DNA of 20,601 bases from an uncultured Bacteroidales bacterium (GTDB lineage Bacteria; Bacteroidota; Bacteroidia; Bacteroidales; WCHB1-69), in the NCBI GenBank assembly GCA_946407715.1, contig CAMJPH010000039.1:1-20601 (forward strand), given 5' to 3'. Shown piece by piece: positions 6,991-15,900 of this stretch. The notes under the pieces were generated by a model, which had not been told where the DNA came from, searched no databases, and was given only the letters and a program-made list of their open reading frames with translations. The position numbers and the translations under genes are program-made. Numbering within the stretch: position 1 is the first letter of the stretch; the number at the start of each line of letters is the position of its first letter.

Positions 6991-8121
6991 ATGAAATTCA
7001 TCGTATCAAGCGACTTGTTATATCGCAATTTAAGTGCCATCAGCGGCGTGATGGGAACGAACAGTACCATGCCCATCTTAGACAATTTTTTAGTTACTAT
7101 TGAAGGAGACCAGTTGAAACTTACAGCTTCGGACTTGGAGTCCACGATGACATCCGTGATTGAGTTGGATAATGTGGAAGGGGAAGGTTCTGTTGCGGTT
7201 CCCGCCAAGATTTTGCTCGAAACACTGAAACTGATGCCTGACATGCCGCTTGTATTTGCCATTGACACAGAGAACAATATCCTGAAATTCACATCCTCAA
7301 ACGGTGAATACGGCGCCCCCTGTTTCCCGAGCGATGAATATCCGACGGTAAAACCGATAGAGTCGCCTAAAAGCTTTGATATCAGGGCCTCTGTGTTGCA
7401 GCGAGCTATCAGCAAAACGATTTTCGCCACAGGCAACGATGAATTGCGTCCGAACATGATGGGCGTCCTCTGTGAGCTGTCCTCCGATAATGTCACTTTT
7501 GTGGCCACGGATGCGCACAAATTGGTTCGCTATCGTAACGCAGAAGTTCAAACCGAGGAGTTCTCCTCGTTTATTTTGCCCAAGAAACCTATTGCGCACC
7601 TTAAAAACATCCTGACAAATGTCGGTGATACGGTTCATGTTGATTATTCTGACGAGACACACCATATCAGGTTCGCTTTCGGAAACTTTGAACTTTATTC
7701 CTCGTTGAAGGAGGGAAAATATCCTAACTATGAGTCGGTTATCCCAAAAGAGAATCCTAACGTGCTGATTATCGGTCGCGATGAATTCCTGAAGTCCATT
7801 CGTCGTTTGGGCAACTATTCCAGCCAGTCCACGTTCCAGGTTCGCCTTTCACTGCTTGATACCGGTCTCAACTTGACCGCTGAGGATATGGATTTCTCTT
7901 ACAAAGGTGCTGAAAGTATTCAGTGCGAATACAACGGCGAACCAATGGAAATCGGTTTCAACTCCCGTTTCTTGCGCGAAATGATTGAGAACCTTGATGT
8001 TGACACGATCCAGATGTCGTTCTCCAAACCGTCGCGTGCCGCCCTGATCGCCCCCACGGTTCAGCATGACGAAAACGAGGACGTGCTGATGCTGATTATG
8101 CCGGTGATGCTGAACTATTAA
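6991..8121 (+). CDS. dnaN: DNA polymerase III subunit beta (sliding clamp)
   Basis: The protein has 376 aa, the usual length. It forms the ring-shaped homodimer that holds DNA polymerase III and many repair enzymes on DNA. The three clamp domains are visible in order: about 1-120 (MKFIVSSDLLYRNLSAISGV, then TMPILDNFLVTIEGDQLKL), about 128-245 (FATGNDELRPNMMGVLCELS, FVATDAHKLVRY) and about 247-376 (GRDEFLKSIRRLGNYSSQ, ending in DVLMLIMPVMLNY). ATDAHKL is the conserved clamp motif next to the partner-binding cleft, and the MPV..L C-terminus is typical. It has its own promoter and is not next to dnaA. rnpB follows about 60 bases after its stop. No oriC-like cluster of DnaA boxes is seen nearby. 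Confidence 0.97.
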   Translation: MKFIVSSDLLYRNLSAISGVMGTNSTMPILDNFLVTIEGDQLKLTASDLESTMTSVIELDNVEGEGSVAVPAKILLETLKLMPDMPLVFAIDTENNILKFTSSNGEYGAPCFPSDEYPTVKPIESPKSFDIRASVLQRAISKTIFATGNDELRPNMMGVLCELSSDNVTFVATDAHKLVRYRNAEVQTEEFSSFILPKKPIAHLKNILTNVGDTVHVDYSDETHHIRFAFGNFELYSSLKEGKYPNYESVIPKENPNVLIIGRDEFLKSIRRLGNYSSQSTFQVRLSLLDTGLNLTAEDMDFSYKGAESIQCEYNGEPMEIGFNSRFLREMIENLDVDTIQMSFSKPSRAALIAPTVQHDENEDVLMLIMPVMLNY

Positions 8122-8182
8122 TGTCGGTTTGAGGTTTGCGGTTTACGATTGGATTGGAAACCGTAAATTTATAATTCAAAAA

Positions 8183-8516
8183 AAGGAAAACCGAGTTGTC
8201 GCGGCCGCGAGGCTGAGGAAAGTCCGGGCAACGCAGAGCGCCATACTTCCTAACGGGAAGGCACGTGAAAGCGTGACAGACAGTGCAACAGAAAGGATAC
8301 CGCCCGCTTGTCGGGTAAGGGTGAAAACGTGAGGTAAGAGCTCACGCCGCCGTCAGTGATGCCGGCGGGGGTAAACCTTATGGGTTGAAAGACCAAATAA
8401 ACCGGGGCTTGAGGGCTGCTCGTCCGACCCGGAGGGTAGGTTGATAGAGGCATGCGGTGACGCATGTTCGAGATAAATGACAACATAAAACAGAACCCGG
8501 CTTACGGGTTTTCCTT
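8183..8516 (+). ncRNA. rnpB: RNase P RNA (bacterial class A)
   Basis: This is the catalytic RNA of ribonuclease P, which removes the 5' leader of pre-tRNAs. All the universal blocks are in order: GAGGAAAGTCCGGGC (8215-8229), ACAGAAAGGATACCGCC, GGGTAAGGGTGAAAACGTGAG, AAGAGCTCAC, GGGGTAAACC, AGATAAATGACAAC and ACAGAACCCGGCTTAC (8490-8504). The terminal helix P1 pairs GGAAAACC (8185-8192) with GGTTTTCC (8507-8514) and can be extended by A-T pairs outward, which fixes the ends to within a few bases. No good TAnnTTTG promoter is evident upstream; TAAATTTA at 8164-8171 is a weak candidate, so read-through from dnaN is possible. The 3' end stops just before the convergent YraN gene. Confidence 0.96.
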
Positions 8517-8520
8517 TTTT
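8494..8520 (+). terminator. Intrinsic terminator formed by the 3' end of rnpB
   Basis: AACCCG (8494-8499) pairs with CGGGTT (8505-8510) around the loop GCTTA, followed by TTCCTTTTTT. The right arm overlaps the 3' strand of the RNase P P1 helix (8507-8514), so the hairpin and P1 cannot form at the same time. The T-run reaches the stop codon of the convergent gene at 8520. Confidence 0.7.
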
Positions 8521-8885
8521 TACCACCTTGGTTTGAAAGCGTTCTCAATATGGTTCACCTCCTGACATTCCGGGCTGTTTACCACGGAGATGATGTCGAA
8601 CCGAATCTCTTTTTTTACATTTTTAAACCTTGCGTAGTACATCGCAGCGCGTATGAGATGCCGCTGTTTCTGCATATCGACAAAAAACTCCGGACTGCCG
8701 AAAGCTGAGCTTTTCCGCGTTTTTACCTCCACGATAACAAGATATTCATCGTTCTCCGCAATGATGTCCACTTCCAAGTGGCCGCATCGCCAGTTGCGTT
8801 CCAGAATTCTGTAACCTTTTTGTAATAAGAGGCTTGTGGCCAAATCCTCGCCATATAATCCTTGCAATTGTTTATCTGTTTTCAT
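8520..8885 (-). CDS. yraN: YraN family protein (UPF0102), nuclease-fold
   Basis: The protein has 121 aa, the normal length of the UPF0102/YraN family. The fold is that of Holliday-junction resolvase-like and restriction-endonuclease-like enzymes. The hallmark residues are present: GEDLATSLL after the first glycine, GYRILERNWRCGHLEVDIIA with D40, and the E53-V-K55 pair in LVIVEVKTR, then an RFDIISV strand near the end. These match the D...ExK metal-binding site of PD-(D/E)XK nucleases. The biochemical role of the family is not settled. The gene converges with rnpB: its TAA at 8520-8522 touches the T-run of the rnpB terminator. It has its own -7 promoter element 40 bases upstream of the ATG. 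Confidence 0.92.
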   Translation of the reverse strand: MKTDKQLQGLYGEDLATSLLLQKGYRILERNWRCGHLEVDIIAENDEYLVIVEVKTRKSSAFGSPEFFVDMQKQRHLIRAAMYYARFKNVKKEIRFDIISVVNSPECQEVNHIENAFKPRW

Positions 8886-8925
8886 TGTTCTTTTTGATTT
8901 TAGTGAATAAGAAAATAAAACGCTG

Positions 8926-8933
8926 CAAAGATA
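8926..8933 (-). promoter_or_regulatory. -7 promoter element (TATCTTTG on the - strand) for the YraN gene
   Basis: CAAAGATA on the + strand reads TATCTTTG on the - strand, then CAGCG, giving an untranslated leader of about 37 bases before the ATG at 8885. No clear -33 TTTG was found at the usual distance. Confidence 0.68.
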
Positions 8934-8979
8934 TAGAAAAAAGCAATATGGTGTTTGGGATGCTGTGGCAACGTGAATA

Positions 8980-9876
8980 TTATTTTATTTTTTGAGGTTG
9001 CGAGTCTTTGTATGTGCGCCACAGAAATACAATTCCCATAGCACTTACTAATGTACAGGAAATGATTATGGGCATGACACCGTTGAGGTCGGTGAATTTC
9101 AGGTTGTCTGTGTCAATACCTCTTCCTTGAAGCGTGTAGTCTGCCAAAATGGAAATAGCGTTGTGCATCACGTGGGCCAGAATCGGCAGCCAAAGTGAGC
9201 GGCTCCAGTAAAGTAGATACCCAAGATAAACTCCTAAGGCGAATCTTGGAATAAATCCGTAGAACTGGAAATGCAGGGTGCTGAAAATGAATGCGGTGAG
9301 CAGAATGCCGACATGTGGATTCCGGCACCATTTTGTCATCAGTGGTTGTAGTGACCCTTGGAAAAGGAATTCTTCGCACACACCGGCCAACACTGCAAAA
9401 ACCACTATGTTTGCGATTAGGTCCGAATTGTTTCGTCTGCTGGTGACCATGTCCAAGATTTGGTTAGCGGCATCCTCGAAGTTGCGCATGAATTCCGCGA
9501 CCACCCCTTCCTGTGGCATGATCTGCATATTGAACATGGAAAGCACGCTGACAACAGGTAGAAGCGTGACGGACACCACTAACACAATGATGGTCATGGA
9601 GAAGTCGGGAAGACGGTTTGCGGCGTTGTATTGGAAACATTGCCTCTCTTGGCAGTATGCGAACAGCAAAGCAGGAAGCAGGAATGCACCTATGGTAGCG
9701 AGTGATTGGCTGATGCGGATGGCTGTGATCGGATCCGATGCCTCCAGCATTGAAGGTGTATGGTAGATGATCAGAATGACCAATGATGCCAGGGAAGAGA
9801 ACAACAACATTCCGCCTGTCATAAACAAAGCAAGCACAATAAATTGAATCCAATAGGGTTTCTCTTGCAATTTCAT
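8980..9876 (-). CDS. CPBP family intramembrane protease homologue
   Basis: The protein has 298 aa with about seven to eight hydrophobic helices (among them about 10-37, 57-75, 93-113, 153-167, 187-203, 210-223, 227-245 and 268-288). The CPBP (CAAX protease and bacteriocin-processing, Abi) motifs are in the right order: motif 1 VCEEFLFQG (E168, E169, Q173), motif 2 FSTLH (F198, H202) and motif 3 HVMHN (H235, N239). These are the putative metal-binding residues of glutamic-type membrane proteases. Motif 1 is EExxxQ, where most members have EExxxR, so catalysis may be altered. The substrate is unknown; such proteins in Bacteroidetes are mostly uncharacterised. It starts about 90 bases beyond the stop of the giant gene, with a hairpin between, and no clear promoter of its own is visible, so partial read-through is possible. 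Confidence 0.9.
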   Translation of the reverse strand: MKLQEKPYWIQFIVLALFMTGGMLLFSSLASLVILIIYHTPSMLEASDPITAIRISQSLATIGAFLLPALLFAYCQERQCFQYNAANRLPDFSMTIIVLVVSVTLLPVVSVLSMFNMQIMPQEGVVAEFMRNFEDAANQILDMVTSRRNNSDLIANIVVFAVLAGVCEEFLFQGSLQPLMTKWCRNPHVGILLTAFIFSTLHFQFYGFIPRFALGVYLGYLLYWSRSLWLPILAHVMHNAISILADYTLQGRGIDTDNLKFTDLNGVMPIIISCTLVSAMGIVFLWRTYKDSQPQKIK

Positions 9877-9896
9877 GTTGGAATTTCTTTAAAATG

Positions 9897-9945
9897 GCGA
9901 GACGTCGGACATCAGCACTAAGTCACGTAACGTCCAACGTCTCGC
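9897..9945 (-). terminator. Large hairpin after the giant gene, likely terminator
   Basis: The arms GCGAGACGTCGGAC (9897-9910) and GTCCAACGTCTCGC (9932-9945) pair over 14 positions with a single C/A mismatch and a 21-base loop. The hairpin lies 22 bases past the stop of the giant gene. On the - strand it is followed by CATTTTAAAG, a weak T-tract, and on the + strand by TTTTC, so it may work in either direction. The arm shares GAGACGT with the palindrome at 6889-6916. Confidence 0.65.
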
Positions 9946-9967
9946 TTTTCATCAGTTAATTATCTTG

Positions 9968-12900
9968 TCATTTTTTACTCACAATAATTTTTCTTGTGAC
10001 CGTCTTACCGTCATCCAATGTGACTTTCACAAGATAGTGTCCGGTCGGGAATCCCATTACGTCAATTTGCGTGAGTTCCGGAGTGTCGGCGTTCGCATGA
10101 TAGACTAATTTACCGTTTATGTTGAATACCTCCACTTGTCGCATCTGTTCACCTTGGATGTTCAGTCTCGCACTTGTCGGGTTCGGGTAGAAGGTGAATT
10201 CGGGAGTGAGAGTGACGTCGTCAATTCCTTCGTTGAATATTACATAAAGGGTCAGGTGAACGATACTGTCGCAGCCATAGACAGTGTAATTTTGGATTTC
10301 ATAATTAAATGTTCCACTGTCAGCAGGAGTGATGACGAAGCTTTCGTAGGTGTATTCGTGTTCGCGGATTGCCGTGTCGCTCACATAGACATCAAAAGTG
10401 GGGTTAAGACTGAGGTACAGGACGAAGACACTGTCGCAGCCGGAAATGGTGGTTAAGCTGTCGTAGTAGGTTCCTTCGGCGGTGTAGAAATGGTCGCGCC
10501 ATTCGTAAGGCACGTTTTCGCAGGTTTCTCCATAGGTTTCAGTAATGTAGGACGGCAGCACTTCCAGCATGATGAAGATGGTGCTGTCGCAACCTTGGCT
10601 GCTGACAGTGACACGTTGGTCATAAAGGATGCTCGGATGGTCGGTGGGGATGTTGAATCCATTAAGCGTGTAAGTTTCACCGGCGCAGACTACATCTTGG
10701 ATCGTGGTGTCGGAGGTCTGGTTTATGGTCAGTTGTAACCCGTAAACATCTTGGCAGCCGTAAGAGTTGGGGATGGTGTCGTAGTAGATTCCGGCGGTTG
10801 TGATCTGGAGGCCACGCCACAGATAAGGCAAGTTGTTCGAGCAGACAGTGTCGAAGAGGGTGGTGTTAATAGAAGGATATGCTACAAAGTTGATGGAGTA
10901 AATGCTGTCGCAGCCATCCACTGTGGTCAGTGTGTCGTGGAAGTTACCGCTTTCTGTGAGGAACATACCGCGCCATTCATAGGGCAAATCGTAGTCGCAT
11001 ATTGCGGCTGATTCGGTGAAATGGTAAGATGGGTGTACGTAGAGGACAAGGCGGTAAATACTGTCGCAGTAAGATTCTGCCGTCTGCAGATAGATTTCAC
11101 GGATGCCGGCCTCGTTAATGATGAGGTCGTGCCAGTGGTAGGGCAGTTCGCTGCTGCAGAGTATGACCGTGTCTTGGAACAGGTAGGACGGATTCACGAC
11201 GACGTTGACTTGGTGGATTTCGTAGCAGCCGGTGATTCCGTTGGTGACGGTGTCACGGTAGATGCCTGCCTCGGAAACAATTATACTACGCCATTCGGCG
11301 GTTTCACCCTCGCACAGGACGATGGGGTCGCTTTCCACCCATTGGGTCTCATTGACGGTGAATTGCAGACGGTAGATGCTGTCGCAACCGTACATGGATG
11401 TAAGCGAGTCATAATAGATGCCGGTTTGGTTCAGTGTAAGGCCATGCCACAAGTAGGGGAGTTCGTGGTCGCAAAGATTCAGCACTTCTTCAGTCAGGTA
11501 TTCCTGTGCCTCATGCAAGGTGAAAGTGACGATGCTGTCACACTGTCCATCACGCGGGAAAGCTACCTCATAGACACCCTCGGTCTCAAAGAGGCTGCCG
11601 CCGAAACTTACGGGGAAGTCATTGGAACATACATATTGCTCTTCGGTGCCGCGTGCGGAGGGAATCACTGTGAAATGTACAGTGATTAGACTGTCACACA
11701 TGGTGTTGGCATTCAGATGGACATCATATTCACCTGTTTCACTTAAAGGTGTAGTGCCATAAATGTACGGGAGGGTTTCTTCGCAAACGGTCACTGTGTC
11801 GTAGCCATGATAGGTGGGATTGACATTCAAAGTGAGATGGGTGATGGTGATGCAGTTGTCAATATCCGTTTCTGTGATGTCATAGCTTCCGGCTTCCTCA
11901 AAGGTCTCTCCCTTGTAAGTGTAGGGAAGTTCATTGTCGCAGATGGTGATGAAGGCATCGTGTTCGGCATTCGGGGTGACAATCAGGTGCAAATTCCAAA
12001 CGCTGTCACAACCGCTGACACTTTGGAGGCTGATGGTGTAGTTACCCGTTTGGGTAAAGGTGTGGCCTTCGCAGAAGATGTAAGGCAGCGCACCATTGCA
12101 GACGGTCACTGTGGTGTCCTTTTCGTATGAGGGGTTGACAATCAGATGCAGGTGATAAATGCTGTCGCAGTCATTGGTGGAGTGGAACGTGATGTCATAG
12201 TCGCCCGCTTCTGCATAGCTGAAGTATTCGTTGTTGTCCCAAAGGAAAGGTAAGTCCATGTCGCAGATATTCACGGTGGTGTCGATGGAGTAGTTGGGGT
12301 GGACGGTCAGCGTGACCGTGGTGATGCTGTCGCAGTCGAAAGCGTTCACATCGTTGTGGGTCAGAATATGGATGCCTGCCGTTGTCACTATGGTGTCGAA
12401 ACCGTATAAGTTGAACGTTTCGCCCTGACAGATGGATGCTGCGAAATCTACGAACGAGACTGGTTTAACGGTGAGGTGAAGAGTCACGGTGCTGTCGCAA
12501 TTGTTGATGGAGGTGAGATGCTGGGTGTAGTCGCCTGATTCGGTGTAAGTTTCGTCATTCCAAGTGTAGCTGCCGCAGACTGTTTCCGAAAATTCGTTCT
12601 GGTAAACGGGGAATACAGTCAGGTGGAGGATTACGGTGCTGTCACAGCCGTTTATGTTCTCGAAAGACTGGTTGTAGTCGCCGGACTCTGTGTAGGATAT
12701 TCCGTTCCATAACAGTTCACCGCAAACCTCTTGGGTCAATTCCACGGTGTCGGTGTGATTCACGGTCAAATGCAGGGTCACAGTGCTGTCGCAGCCGTTA
12801 GAGGTAGTGAATGTGTAGGTGTAGTCGCCGGACTCCGTAAGAGACATGTCACCGAACGTGTAAGGCAGTTGTTCGCTGTTACTGCATAATGCCAAGGATT

Positions 12901-15900
12901 CTTCAAGGATATAGGAGGGCAGCACATGGATAGTGAGTGCAATGTTGCTGTCGCATCCGGTAGCGGTGGTGTAAGCAAGAACGGTGTCGTAATCTCCGAC
13001 GCTCGCAACGTTGAAATATTGGTTGGCAGCTTCGTAAAAATAAGGCGTTTCCGATTGGCAGACATTCAGCTCATCTGTCAGATAGTAGGTCGGATGCACT
13101 GTGAGATGCAGGCTGACGATACTGTCGCAGTTGAACGTGGTTTGCAGTTGTTGTGTGAACGTGTGTTCGCCAATTTCCGTTGGCGTGACATCAAAACCGT
13201 TTTCAGTGTAGCTTTCTCCGAGGCAAATATCCGCTGAAATAAGAGTGGAGGCGGTGTTGTGTACAAAGAGATGGAGCACTGTGGTGCTGTCGCAGCCGTT
13301 GATGTCAGGCGCAACCAAGGTGTGATAGTCCGTCTCAGCGGGGCTGTCAATATCGAATCCCAGTTCTTGGTAAGATTCCCCTTGGCAGATGTGAGCTACA
13401 ATCGTATCGCGTTTCTCTTGGTAAACGGTCAGGTGCAGGACGATAATGCTGTCGCAGTTGTTCGCCGAGGTGAGCGTGTCAAAATAGATGCCTGTCTCTG
13501 TGAGGTTTTGGCCGTTGAACGGATAGCTTTCGTTAAAGCAGATGCCCACGTTGAGATTTGTTTCAGGAACGGGATAAACGGTGAGGTGCAGAGTGGTCAC
13601 GCTGTCGCAGCCGTATGTGTTTTGGTCGGTGTTCACCAGTATGTAGTCGCCGGCTTGGGCACACAAGGTGTCAAAACCGTTGGCAGTGTATCTGTTGCCG
13701 GCGCAAATCTCATCGTTGAGGGAGATTGAATATGTCGGGTTGACGGTCAGGTGGAGTACAACGGTACTGTCGCAGTTGTATGCCGTGGGGACAATCAAGG
13801 TAAGGGTGGTGTCGCCCGCGTTGTCGGGTGTAACGTTGAAACCGTTTTGGTTGTAGCTCTCGCCAAGGCAAATGGCGGCTGAGATTTCCGTTGTGTTCAA
13901 TTCGTGAACGATTAGCTGTAGGATGGTGGTGCTGTCACAACCGTTTTGGGCAGTGTCTGTGCGCTGGTAGAACTGCGTCACCGGTTGTTCAATGTCAAAA
14001 CCGTTTTGATGGTAAGCGTTTCCGGCGCAAATATGATCAATTATTGTATCGCGGTATTCGTTGCTCACGGTGAGATTCAGGGTCACGATACTGTCACAAC
14101 CGTGTATGGAAGTGAGGTTTGCAGTGTAAGTGCCTGATTCTGTGAGTGTGTCGCCGTTAAACAAGTAGTAGGCGCTTTCACAAATCATACGGGAGATGGA
14201 TGGCGTGTAGGTCGGGAAAACGGTGAGGTGGAGTGTGGTCATGCTGTCGCAGCCTAAAACGTCGGGGGCATGGCGTACAAGTGTGTACTCACCGGCGTTC
14301 GCGCAAAGTGTGTCGAAACCGAATTGGGAATAAGTATTCCCAGCGCAGACGGTGTCATAGATATCCCTGTCGTTGCTTGGGGTTACCGTGACGGTCAGTG
14401 TGATGATGCTGTCGCAACCATTGGCCGCTTGCTTTGTCAGAATGTAAGTGGAGTCGCCGGATTCCGTGGCAGTCACTTCAAAGCCGTTTTCGGTGTAAGT
14501 CTCCCCAATACAAAGGGTGGTGCTAAGCGATGTCGTGATTTGATCACGGACAATCAGGTGCAAGACAACGGTGCTGTCACAGTCGTTTTCGTCATATTCA
14601 ATGTTTGTATAGAAATCGCTTTCTATCGGGTGGTAGATGTCGAATCCGTTATTATGATAGGAGACGTTGTAGCACGTGTAAGCGGTGATGGTGTCGATTT
14701 TTTGCGGGAATACAGTCAAATGAAGCGTGATGATGCTGTCGCAGCCTTTGTCGGTTTGCAGATTCTCAAAGTAAGTGCCGGATTCCGTAAGGGTGTCACC
14801 ATAAAATTCATAGCTGTCGTTGTAACAGATGAAACTTTCAAACACGGTGTTGAAAACGGGGTTGACGGTGAGGTGGAGGATGGTGGTGCTGTCACATCCG
14901 TGGATGGAGGTGCCGTAGTTCATCAGCGTGTATTCGCCGGCTTGGGTGAAGATGGTGTCGAATCCGTTCAGCGTATAAGGGCTGCTTTCGCAGATTTCGT
15001 CTTGAAGCACGACATGTTTGTTGTGGTGGATTGTCAGATGCAGGTTAATGATGCTGTCGCAGTTTTTGCCTGTGGTAAAGGTTTGGGTGTAGTCCCCGGA
15101 TTCTTGGTATGTGATGTTGTTAAGGGTGTATTCTTCGCATGCTTCAACAACAAGATCTTCGTGATATGCTGGATTTATGGTCAGGTGAAGTGTGACCACA
15201 GAGTCACAGTTGAGTATATTGGAGAAGGTCTGTTGGTATGTGCCAGACTGGGTGTAGGGAATGTCGTTCCAAATATATTGTTCGCAAACAATTTCGTAAA
15301 AGTCGGTATGGTCGGAAGGCGTGACCGTCAGGTGAATGGTGACCACGCTGTCGCACCCGTTGGCGGCTGTGAAAGTTTGGGAGTAAATGCCAGAGGAGGT
15401 GTAAATACTGTCGCCCCAAATATATTGGTCGCATGAGATGATGTTTGTGTCATAGGTGATTTGGGGTCTTACGTGCAGATGCAAGGTGACCAAGCTGTCA
15501 CATCCTGCCAGTGATACGGTGTTGACGGTTAGAGTGGTGTTGCCGGGTGTGACGAACACTTGGTCAATGTTGTGGTTTTGGTAGCGGGTGTTCTGGCATA
15601 CGGTGTCATAGATGTCTATGGGGGCATAGACAGCATTGATGGTGACGGTTAGCGGAGAGAGGCTGCTTTCGCAAGTGGTGAAAGAGTTGAAGAAGCTGAC
15701 GTAGAAAGTGCTGGTCTCGTCCACGTTGGTGGTGAAATGTTGGTCTTCAAACACAAGGCTACCGTTTTGATCATACCAGCGGTATTGCATATTGCTGGAA
15801 GACACGTAGTTGGCAAGGTCTGCGGTGAATGGTCCACAGTGTGATGCAGGGGTGGTTTGAGGCGGTGAGGGAGGGATGTTCACTGTGGCAACGGCCGGTA

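Noticed and set aside
6991..8121. Replication origin near dnaN
   Set aside because: No dnaA gene and no cluster of DnaA boxes is seen; in this phylum dnaN is often away from oriC.
8250..8486. Small ORFs on both strands between dnaN and yraN
   Set aside because: They lie within rnpB, whose conserved RNA blocks explain the sequence.
14270..15436. A 388-codon open frame on the + strand inside the giant gene, and a dozen shorter ones
   Set aside because: It is the antisense shadow of the repeated modules: the periodic CTGTCGCA core and biased codons keep the opposite frame open. The translation just repeats a VDGEVQ..DAVA pattern in step with the modules and shows no independent domain.
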